From positions 1-16,993 of the forward strand of contig VSOK01000048.1 of the NCBI GenBank assembly GCA_009774765.1: a stretch of 16,993 nucleotides of DNA. Direction: 5' to 3'. The position numbers were made by a program, and so were the translations under genes. The stretch's first letter is position 1. The number at the start of each line of letters is the position of its first letter. Shown one piece after another: positions 1 through 7,217 of this stretch. The DNA is from Bacteroidales bacterium. GTDB taxonomy: Bacteria > Bacteroidota > Bacteroidia > Bacteroidales > UBA932. A model generated the notes under the pieces. That model was not told the origin of the DNA and searched no databases. It was given only the letters and a program-made list of their open reading frames with translations.

Positions 1-109
1 TGTTTCCTGTGGATCTAAGTTTCCTACGCTTTTATCACACAAGTAGAAGGCATAACGCCTCGATATTTTCAATATGTCTCGAAAAGAGTTGCCTCAATCC
101 AAGTACAAA

Positions 110-148
110 AATCTGTGATAGTCGATGCCATATCACGGATTTTTTTTT
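110..148. terminator. bidirectional intrinsic terminator-like hairpin
   Basis: Arms at 110-120 and 131-141 pair over 11 bp with one G-T wobble around a 10-nt loop. Nine T's follow on the plus strand (140-148) and five on the minus strand (complement of 107-111). It lies about 70 bp beyond the stop of the minus-strand mobilization remnant, so it may end that transcript, and it can also stop plus-strand readthrough from outside the window. I saw nothing recognisable in the rest of 1-209. Confidence 0.6.
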
Positions 149-209
149 GATTTATAATTTAATACTTCTATTCTGTCTCGGCTTCGGCATTCCGATGGAT
201 TCTCTAAAC

Positions 210-674
210 TCATTCATCTTCTTTATGAACCAGTTCACCTTTTATCCCGACCTCCTTGCACTCGCACAGTCTTCTGATTATTCCGTCATTGAAGCCCAAA
301 CGTTCACGCAGAAAGTTTATCACGGGCATCAGCTTCTCCACATACGGAAAGTAGCATCTGACAAAATCTGTAAACTCCGACAGTTTGCGATGCTGTTGTT
401 CGCAAGTATTTCTTATTTCCTGTATCTGTTCGGCTTGTTGCCGTTCCCGTTGTCGGGCTTCGTCTTCAAGTTCAAGGATGCCTGCCGTGTTCAGCCTGTG
501 GGCAACTGCTTCATCCATGCCGTGAACGCCATCAGGGTATTCGACAAGCCCTCTGTTCAGATGTGTTCTTGTCAGGTTTGCGTTTTTAGGTATTATCTTT
601 CTCTCTATATGGTCGGACTGCGTGATGTCCGATGTACCCTTTGTCTTATTAATGTCCAGTGAAAAACATCCCAT
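210..674 (-). pseudogene. internally deleted MobV-family relaxase (N-terminus joined to C-terminus)
   Basis: This 154-residue frame matches the two ends of a MobV (Mob_Pre) relaxase, a family that nicks oriT to mobilize plasmids and integrative elements. Residues 1-66 contain the N-terminal signature: HIER at 22-25, TRTHLN at 35-40, then the YPDGV and AHRLNTAGI segments. In MobM of pMV158 the nucleophile is His22, and a His sits at residue 22 here. From about residue 67 the sequence changes abruptly to a charged coiled coil (68-105), then a tail (YFPYVEKLMPV, KEVGIKGEL) like the C-terminus of Bacteroides Mob proteins. Full-length members usually have 300 or more residues, so the metal-binding motif region is missing although the frame is kept. 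I read it as a deletion relic. A retained small DNA- or partner-binding protein is the alternative. The family call is from recalled homology. Confidence 0.7.
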
Positions 675-742
675 ATCATTGCTGTTTTTGCGATTATCGT
701 TATGTTTCTTCTCTCTGCTTGTGGCATCGCTTCAGAGGGTTT

Positions 743-916
743 CCAAAGGGAAATCCCTTTGGCTCAATAGAGTGTTTTAGCGTTACGGAGTAATGCGTGA
801 AGAAAACGCCCTATTAAGTTATGGTATTGCTGTCTAAATACCTTTAGAAAAACGAACGTGTATATTACAGATGAAATCCCCCTTTCTTTTTTCGGTGGCT
901 CATCCGCCTTGCGGAT
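743..916. other. hairpin-rich region upstream of the mob remnant, possible oriT relic
   Basis: This gap upstream of the truncated relaxase gene has three inverted repeats in 175 bp. One is a perfect 9-bp repeat with a 2-nt centre (743-762). One has 7-bp arms with one wobble and a 3-nt loop (780-796). One has perfect 6-bp arms with a 3-nt loop (902-916). MobV relaxases usually act on hairpins just upstream of their own gene, so an origin of transfer is plausible. I cannot identify a known nic sequence. An 80-codon minus-strand frame across 764-1006 resembles no protein I know. Confidence 0.3.
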
Positions 917-946
917 TGGACTTGCTTTTAGAAGGAGTGGCAGATT

Positions 947-1126
947 TTGAGAACCAATCTGTTGAATTACTCTGACGAACGTAAGCAAGCCGGCAAGGAG
1001 GCACACATTGATGCAATATATGAAAGTGTGCAGAAATTATTTTTAGCATATTATAAGATTTTTCCAAAAACAGAGGTTAAATTTGCGGAGAAAAAATTCT
1101 CAAAACGATTCAAATGGAAATTCTGA
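947..1126 (+). CDS. possible small ORF without ATG, overlapping the surE start
   Basis: The frame is open from after a TAG at 929-931 to a TGA at 1124-1126, that is 64 codons, with no in-frame ATG. The first plausible start is a TTG at 947, giving 59 residues that are lysine-rich and protein-like (RKQAGKEAHIDAIYESVQ, then a Phe- and Lys-rich end). The stop lies inside surE, overlapping it by 13 nt. It could be the tail of a mobile-element gene whose start was lost, or chance in AT-rich DNA. I recognise no family. The candidate surE promoter lies inside it, which argues against normal coding. Confidence 0.2.
   Translation: MRTNLLNYSDERKQAGKEAHIDAIYESVQKLFLAYYKIFPKTEVKFAEKKFSKRFKWKF
1078..1085 (+). 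promoter_or_regulatory. candidate Bacteroidota -7 box for surE
   Basis: TAAATTTG matches the TAnnTTTG consensus and lies 28 bp before the surE ATG, predicting a leader of about 20 nt. No TTTG is found at the expected spacing upstream, so the match is partial. There is no Shine-Dalgarno sequence before surE, as is usual in this phylum. Confidence 0.4.
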
Positions 1127-1956
1127 TTACAAACGATGACGGATATCAGGCAAAAGGCATCCGGACACTGATAGAGATAATGCGCCCGTTCGGACGTGTG
1201 ACCGTCATTGCCCCCAAAAAACACCAGTCAGGAATGTCGATGGCCGTCTCCCTCGGACTGAAACAGATTGCATACAAGGAACTTGTCCGTACGGAAAACT
1301 ATATGGAAAGCTATCTTGACGCGACTCCTGCAAGTTGTGTGAAATTCGGGCTGAACACCTGCTTTCTGGAGAAGAAGCCCGATGTGGTAGTCTCCGGAAT
1401 CAATCACGGGTCCAATGCAGCATCGGCATCGTGCTATTCAGGTACTCTCGGCGCAGCCTTTGAGGGAGCATTGAACGGTATTCCATCAATAGGAGTATCT
1501 CTTGACACTCTCAATCCAGACGCGGACTTCTCTGCAGTAAAGAAATATTTTCCGGAAATCTTCCGTATGATAATGGAGAATCTTCCTGAGAAAAAAGGAA
1601 TAATATACAACGTCAACTTCCCTGATATTCCTGCAGAAGACATCAAAGGCATAAAAACAGGATACCAGGGACAGGGCATCTGGATCAAGGAATTCAAACC
1701 ATGGGATCCGGGACTGCTCGCACATTACGGAATAACTCCGGAAATGCTCGGCCAAAGTTCACAGACAGAAGCGGAAGACGGAGAAGAGATGTACGTGATG
1801 ACAGGAGAATTCGTGGATGACCCGTGCAACACGGCTGAAGCAGACCACAAGCTTATGCAGCAGGGCTATATATCAATAACAGCCCACAATATCGACAGCA
1901 CGGACTACGCAGAGATCGGACGTCTCAAGGAAAAGGGGTTCGAAAAAGAGTTTTGA
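1114..1956 (+). CDS. surE: 5'/3'-nucleotidase SurE
   Basis: SurE is a cytosolic metal-dependent phosphatase that removes phosphate from nucleoside monophosphates and is linked to stationary-phase survival. The 280-residue product has the family hallmarks: NDDG at 7-10 with the metal ligands Asp8 and Asp9, the QSGMS segment holding Ser39, and SGINHGSN at 94-101 with Asn97 as the last metal ligand. These are followed by the YSGTLGAAFEGAL stretch that shapes the active site. Length is slightly above the usual 245-265, from extra sequence in the C-terminal third. The ATG at 1114 places the NDDG motif at its normal distance from the N-terminus. lpxB begins 8 bp after the stop, so the two are almost certainly co-transcribed. 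Confidence 0.93.
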   Translation: MEILITNDDGYQAKGIRTLIEIMRPFGRVTVIAPKKHQSGMSMAVSLGLKQIAYKELVRTENYMESYLDATPASCVKFGLNTCFLEKKPDVVVSGINHGSNAASASCYSGTLGAAFEGALNGIPSIGVSLDTLNPDADFSAVKKYFPEIFRMIMENLPEKKGIIYNVNFPDIPAEDIKGIKTGYQGQGIWIKEFKPWDPGLLAHYGITPEMLGQSSQTEAEDGEEMYVMTGEFVDDPCNTAEADHKLMQQGYISITAHNIDSTDYAEIGRLKEKGFEKEF

Positions 1957-1964
1957 CATAATAT

Positions 1965-3158
1965 ATGAAATATTACATCATTGCAGGTGAAGCATCAGGA
2001 GACCTCCACGGCTCAAACCTGATGAAAGGAATATATGAAAGCGACCCTGAAGCCGAAATACGTTTCTGGGGCGGGGATATGATGATGGCCGTCCATAAAA
2101 ATTTTCAGAACACCTCTTCCCAAACAAGCGGGAATTATTCAGGACTGGTCAGGCATTATAAGGAAGGCGCGATCATGGGCTTCTGGGAAGTTCTCAAAAA
2201 TGCAGGAAAACTTCTCGGCAATGTCAGATCCTGCAAAAAAGACATCATCGCAAACAATCCCGACGTCATAATACTTATAGACTACCCGGGGTTCAATTTC
2301 AAAATAGCTGAATTCGCCCACAAAAGAGGTTTCAAAGTCTTCTATTATATAGCCCCGAAAGTCTGGGCTTCACGCGAGGGCAGAATAAAGAAGCTCAAGG
2401 CATACGTCGACAAGCTCTTTATAGTGTTCCCTTTTGAAATACCCTACTTCGAATCAAAAGGAATAGATTTCATCTATAAAGGCAATCCTCTTGTCGATGC
2501 AGTGGACAATTCTCCCGCGATGAATGAGAGCAGAGAAGATTTCCTCAAACGCAACAATCTGGATGACAAGCCGTTCATAGCAATGCTCGCCGGTTCCAGA
2601 AAAGGTGAGATAAACACTATGATGCCTGTCCTGAAAGAATTTGCACACAGGATGCGCAGCATCCCTCAATATAAGGACTATCAGTTTCTTGTGGCAGGAG
2701 CACCGGCAAGGACCATTGAGGACTACTCCCCTTTTCTCGGACCTGAAGACGACTTCATAAAAGTCCTGTTCGGACAGACACAGCACATAATACGCAATGC
2801 GGAGGCGGCAGTGGTCAATTCCGGAACGGCTTCACTCGAGACCGTCCTGTTCGGCACTCCTCAGGTGGTGGGATATATAGGAAGCAGAATCACCTATATG
2901 ATAGCCAGGCATATCGTCAAAATAAAATATATAAGCCTCGGAAACCTCATTGTCGACAGACTCGCTTTCAAAGAATTCATACAGGACGAATGCAATGCCG
3001 AAGCTCTGGTACGTGAAGTCCGTCTGCTTATTGAGGACAAGGCCTACAGAGGCAAAATGCTCAGCGAATACATCGTAATACGCAATCTTCTTGGAGGCGC
3101 AGGGGCTTCCGCATCAGTAGCGCAGGCTATGATTTCAGAACTGAAAGACAAAGCCTGA
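1965..3158 (+). CDS. lpxB: lipid-A-disaccharide synthase
   Basis: LpxB joins UDP-2,3-diacylglucosamine to lipid X, making the tetra-acyl disaccharide 1-phosphate of lipid A at the inner face of the cytoplasmic membrane. The 397-residue protein is full length. It opens with GEASGDLHGSNLM (residues 8-20), then IDYPGFNFKIA (about 105-115), APKVWASREGRIKKLK (130-145), GNPLVD, LAGSRKGEI, and the C-terminal NSGTASLETVLFGTPQVVGY region typical of this GT-B glycosyltransferase. Two oddities are noted. About 14 extra polar residues (roughly 44-58) follow the GGD motif compared with Bacteroides proteins as I recall them. Also, Ser136 stands where I recall a second Trp (WAW). It follows surE by 8 bp. 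Confidence 0.93.
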   Translation: MKYYIIAGEASGDLHGSNLMKGIYESDPEAEIRFWGGDMMMAVHKNFQNTSSQTSGNYSGLVRHYKEGAIMGFWEVLKNAGKLLGNVRSCKKDIIANNPDVIILIDYPGFNFKIAEFAHKRGFKVFYYIAPKVWASREGRIKKLKAYVDKLFIVFPFEIPYFESKGIDFIYKGNPLVDAVDNSPAMNESREDFLKRNNLDDKPFIAMLAGSRKGEINTMMPVLKEFAHRMRSIPQYKDYQFLVAGAPARTIEDYSPFLGPEDDFIKVLFGQTQHIIRNAEAAVVNSGTASLETVLFGTPQVVGYIGSRITYMIARHIVKIKYISLGNLIVDRLAFKEFIQDECNAEALVREVRLLIEDKAYRGKMLSEYIVIRNLLGGAGASASVAQAMISELKDKA

Positions 3159-3238
3159 CAATATAGGGCACAGTAATTGTTTTTGTTGAGATATATAACG
3201 ATAGATCATTAATGTATTACTCATCAAAAATTACTGTT

Positions 3239-3703
3239 ATGAAAAGAATATTACCTCCAATAGTCGGAGTGGCAATCTGTTTTGTACTCGGACTTGCAGC
3301 AAGCTTTCTGCAGGCGGGAGCCATAGCTGACTGGTATCCTTATCTCAACAAACCGGCAATCACTCCGCCAAATTGGGCGTTCCCGGTAGCATGGGGCATC
3401 ATCTACATACTTTCCGGAATATCCGTAGGACTCGTATGGAACCTGGCAGGCATATACCGCAAGGACCTCGTAACATTATGGGGCGTACAGCAGGGCGTAA
3501 ACTTCCTGTGGAGTATATTGTTCTTTACAATGACAAACCCGTTCCTCGGACTGATAGCCATCATCATACTTGACATATTGGTAGGATGGTATATGGTAAA
3601 ATCCTGGAATATAGTACGGACTTCTTCAATCCTGTTCATCCCTTATGCCTTGTGGCTGATACTTGCTACCTACCTTAATGTATATATATACCTCTACAAT
3701 TAG
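3239..3703 (+). CDS. tspO: TspO/MBR family tryptophan-rich sensory protein
   Basis: TspO proteins are small five-helix membrane proteins that bind porphyrins and related ligands and influence oxidative-stress and tetrapyrrole responses. Their exact bacterial role is unsettled. I chose the ATG at 3239 (154 residues) over 3212 because homologs start with MKRILPP followed by the first helix, and the nine extra residues are polar. The family core is present: WYPYLNKPAITPPNWAFPVAWGII after helix 1, then LVWN, VNFLWSILFF, a hydrophobic helix 4, and ALWLILATYLN in helix 5. The gene follows lpxB after 80 bp. I see no clear promoter, so it may be read from surE-lpxB or singly. A strong terminator follows. 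Confidence 0.9.
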   Translation: MKRILPPIVGVAICFVLGLAASFLQAGAIADWYPYLNKPAITPPNWAFPVAWGIIYILSGISVGLVWNLAGIYRKDLVTLWGVQQGVNFLWSILFFTMTNPFLGLIAIIILDILVGWYMVKSWNIVRTSSILFIPYALWLILATYLNVYIYLYN

Positions 3704-3712
3704 AAAGAAGAG

Positions 3713-3755
3713 GGGGCTGACTAAAAAGCATTAGTCAAGCCCCTTTTTCTTTTTT
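3713..3755 (+). terminator. intrinsic terminator after tspO
   Basis: A GC-rich stem (3713-3723 with 3732-3743, one bulged base) closes an 8-nt loop. It is followed by five T's, a C and a further T-rich run, starting 9 bp after the tspO stop. It closes the surE-lpxB-tspO unit. Confidence 0.8.
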
Positions 3756-3806
3756 TCAGTGAACTCAACCTCGAACATTGTTTCCAAATATCTAATTCTC
3801 AGAGAG

Positions 3807-3899
3807 TTATTCTGACTTTTTAGCCGGTTTCTCTTTTATATCGTGTACGACGAGATCATCAGCAAAGTAAAGCCAGTCCATTAAATGGCGACCCTCCAT
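3807..3899 (-). CDS. possible small protein, 30 residues
   Basis: A 30-codon ORF starts at an ATG ending at 3899 and encodes MEGRHLMDWLYFADDLVVH, then a lysine-rich end (DIKEKPAKKSE). An amphipathic first half with a basic tail is seen in real small proteins, but an ORF this short can arise by chance. It follows the 41-residue ORF on the same strand with a hairpin between them. No family is recognised. It could also be the C-terminal remnant of a decayed gene. Confidence 0.22.
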   Translation of the reverse strand: MEGRHLMDWLYFADDLVVHDIKEKPAKKSE

Positions 3900-3928
3900 C
3901 TGTAAATCACTTATTATCAAACAATTGT

Positions 3929-3962
3929 AAAACAGTATGGCATTTAAAAGGTATACTGTTTT
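3929..3962 (-). terminator. hairpin between the two small ORFs
   Basis: Perfect 10-bp arms (3929-3938 and 3953-3962) enclose a 14-nt loop, 24 bp after the stop of the 41-residue ORF on the minus strand. The minus-strand 3' arm ends in four T's. It could be a weak terminator or an attenuator between the small ORFs, and it is too AT-rich to be convincing alone. Confidence 0.35.
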
Positions 3963-3985
3963 GTATACATCTGGAAATCAACTGC

Positions 3986-4111
3986 TTACAAGGCAAGGGT
4001 CTTGACGGTACTGACACCGTAGCGGTGGCAGAGGGCGTCCAGATCCTCTCCGATGAAGTAACGCCAGAGAACTTTGCGGTCCACGAGACGGACCAGTTTG
4101 TAGACTTCCAT
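3986..4111 (-). CDS. possible small protein, 41 residues
   Basis: An ATG ending at 4111 opens a 41-codon frame, MEVYKLVRLVDRKVLWRYF, continuing IGEDLDALCHRYGVSTVKTLAL. Third codon positions are G/C-rich (GTC, CTG, CGC, GTG) although the surrounding intergenic DNA is AT-rich, which is the main support for coding. The segment DALCHRYGVS resembles the start of a helix-turn-helix, but the peptide is too short to assign. It is the first of two small minus-strand ORFs between the gcv operon and tspO. I see no exact -7 box upstream. A truncated gene is an alternative. Confidence 0.32.
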   Translation of the reverse strand: MEVYKLVRLVDRKVLWRYFIGEDLDALCHRYGVSTVKTLAL

Positions 4112-4205
4112 AAATGATAGGTTTTATGGTAAACTTTTTTAGGACGAGACACAAAACACGAGCAGGAAGTAATTTTATAAAACACACAAAATCAGCCACT
4201 TAAAC

Positions 4206-4259
4206 AAACCGAACCTGCTTTGCCCACTTAAAAACATAGGGGCAAAGCAGGTTCGGTTT
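4206..4259 (-). terminator. 20-bp perfect inverted repeat, likely terminator of the gcv-lpdA operon
   Basis: The arms 4206-4225 and 4240-4259 are exact 20-bp reverse complements around a 14-nt loop, about 80 bp after the lpdA stop. On the minus strand the 3' arm ends in TTT and continues GTTT, a modest U-tract. On the plus strand there is no U-tract. It is therefore best read as the lpdA-side terminator, though such long perfect stems can also be dispersed palindromic repeats. Confidence 0.55.
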
Positions 4260-4340
4260 CCATAAATCATTGTCCATCAACCAATTGACAAACACATACC
4301 TGCTCGTGATTTGTATGATGCCAGAAGCTAAGCCTCGTTC

Positions 4341-5702
4341 CTACAGCACCTCTCCGAGCGTCGGGTGGGAATGGATAATGGCACGGAACTCTTCAAGTGT
4401 CGTATGACGGGAAATGACTGCCGTCATTTCTGCAACAAGGTCAGCTGAATGAGGTCCATAAATATGGCATCCTATAATTCTCCCTGAAGATTCTCCGGAG
4501 TTTTCACTGTCCAGTCCCTCAGTACCTACAACGATTTTGCAGAACCCGTCAGTCTCGCCGAGACAGACAGCCTTGCCGTTGGCTCTGAAAAAAGACTTAA
4601 GACAGATGTATTGAATCCCTTTTTCTTTGCACTCATCTTCAGTCAGCCCCACTGATGCGGCTTCAGGCATAGTAAACACCGCAGACGGCATAACTGAAAG
4701 ATCTATCATATCTGTCTTTCCGCAGATATGGTCCAACGCCTTTTTACCCTGGAATACAGCAGCGTGCGCAAGCATCATAATCCCGTTTACATCTCCTATG
4801 GCATATACCGAAGGCGATGTCGTCCGCATATCTGCATCCACCCTGATACCTTTGGCAGAATATTCCACACCTGCCGATTCAAGATTGAGTCCCTCAACAT
4901 TAGCTTTCCTGCCGACAGCCATCAGAACCTTGTCGGAGGCTACAGTCCCAGACTTTTCCTTCCGGAGATAGTCCACCTCCAATGAGCCGTCCGGATTTTC
5001 CCGGATTTTCTGTACAGCAGCCTGAGTGATGATTTCTATTCCACGCCTTCCGAGGCTCTGCCTGAGCCTTTTGGCAAGATCACCGTCAAACCGTGGCAGT
5101 ATTTCCCTGCAATATTCCAATATCGTGACCTTGCTTCCGAATGCAGCAAACACGGAAGCAAACTCAAGCCCTATCACCCCTGCACCTATCACACAAAGCC
5201 TTTCCGGAACAGCATCAATGTCAAGCATTTCCTTTGAGGTCAGCACGCCATTGAGCCCGCATCCCTCTACAGGAAGCCTTGCAGCGGAAGAACCTGTCGC
5301 TATAATGATGTAATCCGCGGAATATTCGGTACCGTCAGGAGCGACCGATACGGTATGGGAGTCGACCATCGAAGCCTTTCCTGCAACGAAAGTGACAAGT
5401 CTGTTTCTCAGCAGGCCCTCAACACCGTTGCGAAGCTGTCCTACAATCTGCGTTTTCCGCTCCTGCACACGCCGGAAATCTATGGAAACATTATCCGCAT
5501 TGACCCCGAACTCACCGGATTTTTTTATGTTTTCAAACATTTCTGCACTACGGCATAGGGACTTTGTCGGTATACAGCCTTCATTGAGGCAGGTCCCTCC
5601 TACCTCACCGGATTCGATAAGAATGGTCTCTATACCTCTTCCTGCCGCCAGGAGAGCGGTTTCATATCCTCCTGGACCGGCACCTATGATAATGATTTTC
5701 AT
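4341..5702 (-). CDS. lpdA: dihydrolipoyl dehydrogenase (glycine cleavage L protein)
   Basis: This flavoenzyme reoxidises the dihydrolipoyl arm of the H protein with NAD+. The N-terminal FAD fold GAGPGGYETALLAAGRG is followed by the redox disulfide in GGTCLNEGCIPTK (Cys38 and Cys43). A second dinucleotide fold, VIGAGVIGLEFASVFAAFG, binds NAD. The YAIGDV segment contacts FAD, and HPTLGE (His446, Glu451) is the catalytic dyad supplied to the partner subunit. The protein has 453 residues and stops two residues after Glu451, whereas many relatives have some 15-20 more. An acidic, serine-rich insert (DSENSGESSG) sits in the dimer domain. It is last in the operon, 19 bp after gcvPB, which points to a dedicated L protein, though it could also serve 2-oxoacid dehydrogenases. 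Confidence 0.95.
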   Translation of the reverse strand: MKIIIIGAGPGGYETALLAAGRGIETILIESGEVGGTCLNEGCIPTKSLCRSAEMFENIKKSGEFGVNADNVSIDFRRVQERKTQIVGQLRNGVEGLLRNRLVTFVAGKASMVDSHTVSVAPDGTEYSADYIIIATGSSAARLPVEGCGLNGVLTSKEMLDIDAVPERLCVIGAGVIGLEFASVFAAFGSKVTILEYCREILPRFDGDLAKRLRQSLGRRGIEIITQAAVQKIRENPDGSLEVDYLRKEKSGTVASDKVLMAVGRKANVEGLNLESAGVEYSAKGIRVDADMRTTSPSVYAIGDVNGIMMLAHAAVFQGKKALDHICGKTDMIDLSVMPSAVFTMPEAASVGLTEDECKEKGIQYICLKSFFRANGKAVCLGETDGFCKIVVGTEGLDSENSGESSGRIIGCHIYGPHSADLVAEMTAVISRHTTLEEFRAIIHSHPTLGEVL

Positions 5703-5721
5703 TTTGGCAAAGATTGAATGA

Positions 5722-7215
5722 TCAGTTCAGCGAAGACAGCATCCTGAAGGTAAGGACAGGCTGACGAGCGGCAGATGTTTCATCCAGACGCCGGACAGGG
5801 GTCGTATGCGGAGCGGTCTTCAGTGATTCAGGCTCCGTCAACGCCTCCTGAGCTATCCTCTTCATTATGTCTATGAAACCGTCCAGTGTCTCCTTGCTTT
5901 CAGTCTCGGTCGGCTCTATCATAATCGACTGGTGGAACAGCAGAGGGAAATATATGGTCGGTGCGTGGAATCCGTAATCCAGCAGACGTTTGGCTACATC
6001 AAGCGTTGTAACCCCAGTGCTCCGGTCTGCAAGACCGTCAAAGACGAACTCGTGTTTGCATACCGTATCTATAGGCAACCTGTAAAAGTCCTTCAGGCTC
6101 TCTTTGATATAATTGGCTCCAAGGACCGCAAGCGGTCCGGCCATCTTTATGTTCTGCCTGCCAAGCATCAGGATATAGGCATACGCACGGAGAAGCACTC
6201 CGAAATTGCCTGTAAAACCTGAAATCTGCCCTGCAGGTATAGATTCAGCCGATACAGTGGCATATCCGCAGGCATTTCCCTGTACATAAAGGCTTCCGTC
6301 GGAATTTTCACAGACTGACGGTACAGGAAGATAAGCGGCAAGATGCTCCGCCACTCCTACAGGACCGGCTCCAGGACCTCCGCCACCGTGCGGTGTGGAA
6401 AACGTCTTGTGGAGATTGAGATGCATTATATCAAATCCCATATCACCAGGACGCACCACTCCAAGAAGAGGATTCATATTTGCTCCGTCATAATATAGAA
6501 GCCCTCCACATCCGTGCACCAGGTCCGCAATCTCCCTGATACGGCTCTCAAACAGGCCGAGAGTGTTCGGATTAGTCATCATGATGCCGGCAACAGTATT
6601 GTCCAGCAAAGGTTTGAGGTCCTCCACATCTATTGTTCCGTCGGCAGTTGATTTAACCTGTACGACCTCGAGGCCGCATACAGCCGCACTCGCAGGGTTT
6701 GTGCCGTGCGCACTGTCAGGCACTATCACTTTCACCCTTCCTGTATCACCACGGCTGATATGGTACCGGCGCATTATCATAAGCCCGGTAAGCTCACCAT
6801 GTGCACCGGCAAACGGATTCAGAGTAAACTCAGCCATACCTGTGACGACCGACAGAGCCTTGCAAAGATCCCTGTACAGTCTCAATGCCCCCTGCACCGT
6901 AGAAGCCGGCTGAAGGGGATGGATTCCCTTGAAGCCGGGCATAGAGGCTATTTCCTCATTGATTTTCGGATTATATTTCATTGTACAGCTGCCCAAAGGG
7001 TAAAACCCTGTATCAACACCGAAATTCATATCGGAAAGATTTGTATAATGGCGTACGACATCAAGTTCGCTGACCTCAGGAAGAGCAGGCTCTGTACCTC
7101 TGCGCAGATTTTCAGGAATGGCAGCCGTTGTCTCCTGATAAGGGCTGTCGGGAAGAGAATATCCGCATCTCCCCTTTCGGGAAAGTTCAAATATCAGTTT
7201 GTCATAGTATTTCAT
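5722..7215 (-). CDS. gcvPB: glycine dehydrogenase (decarboxylating) subunit 2
   Basis: This is the C-terminal half of the P protein as a separate chain. Together with GcvPA it decarboxylates glycine on PLP and passes aminomethyl to the lipoyl arm of GcvH. The 497-residue product has the conserved YPLGSCTMKYNPK near residue 72, DSAHGTNPASA (167-177), and NLHKTFSTPHGGGGPGAGP with the PLP-binding lysine at residue 270. The C-terminus carries the FPLLFHQSIMIEPTETESK signature. The ATG at 7215 comes 2 bp after the gcvPA stop, so the two are probably translationally coupled. Length is normal for split-type subunits. Confidence 0.95.
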   Translation of the reverse strand: MKYYDKLIFELSRKGRCGYSLPDSPYQETTAAIPENLRRGTEPALPEVSELDVVRHYTNLSDMNFGVDTGFYPLGSCTMKYNPKINEEIASMPGFKGIHPLQPASTVQGALRLYRDLCKALSVVTGMAEFTLNPFAGAHGELTGLMIMRRYHISRGDTGRVKVIVPDSAHGTNPASAAVCGLEVVQVKSTADGTIDVEDLKPLLDNTVAGIMMTNPNTLGLFESRIREIADLVHGCGGLLYYDGANMNPLLGVVRPGDMGFDIMHLNLHKTFSTPHGGGGPGAGPVGVAEHLAAYLPVPSVCENSDGSLYVQGNACGYATVSAESIPAGQISGFTGNFGVLLRAYAYILMLGRQNIKMAGPLAVLGANYIKESLKDFYRLPIDTVCKHEFVFDGLADRSTGVTTLDVAKRLLDYGFHAPTIYFPLLFHQSIMIEPTETESKETLDGFIDIMKRIAQEALTEPESLKTAPHTTPVRRLDETSAARQPVLTFRMLSSLN

Positions 7216-7217
7216 AC

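Noticed and set aside
9..662. 217-codon plus-strand frame opposite the mob remnant
   Set aside because: It is the antisense shadow of a frame with a clear MobV signature, and its translation resembles no protein family.
764..1006. 80-codon minus-strand frame upstream of the mob remnant
   Set aside because: It spans several inverted repeats, has no recognisable domain, and looks like chance in a region better explained as regulatory or oriT-like.
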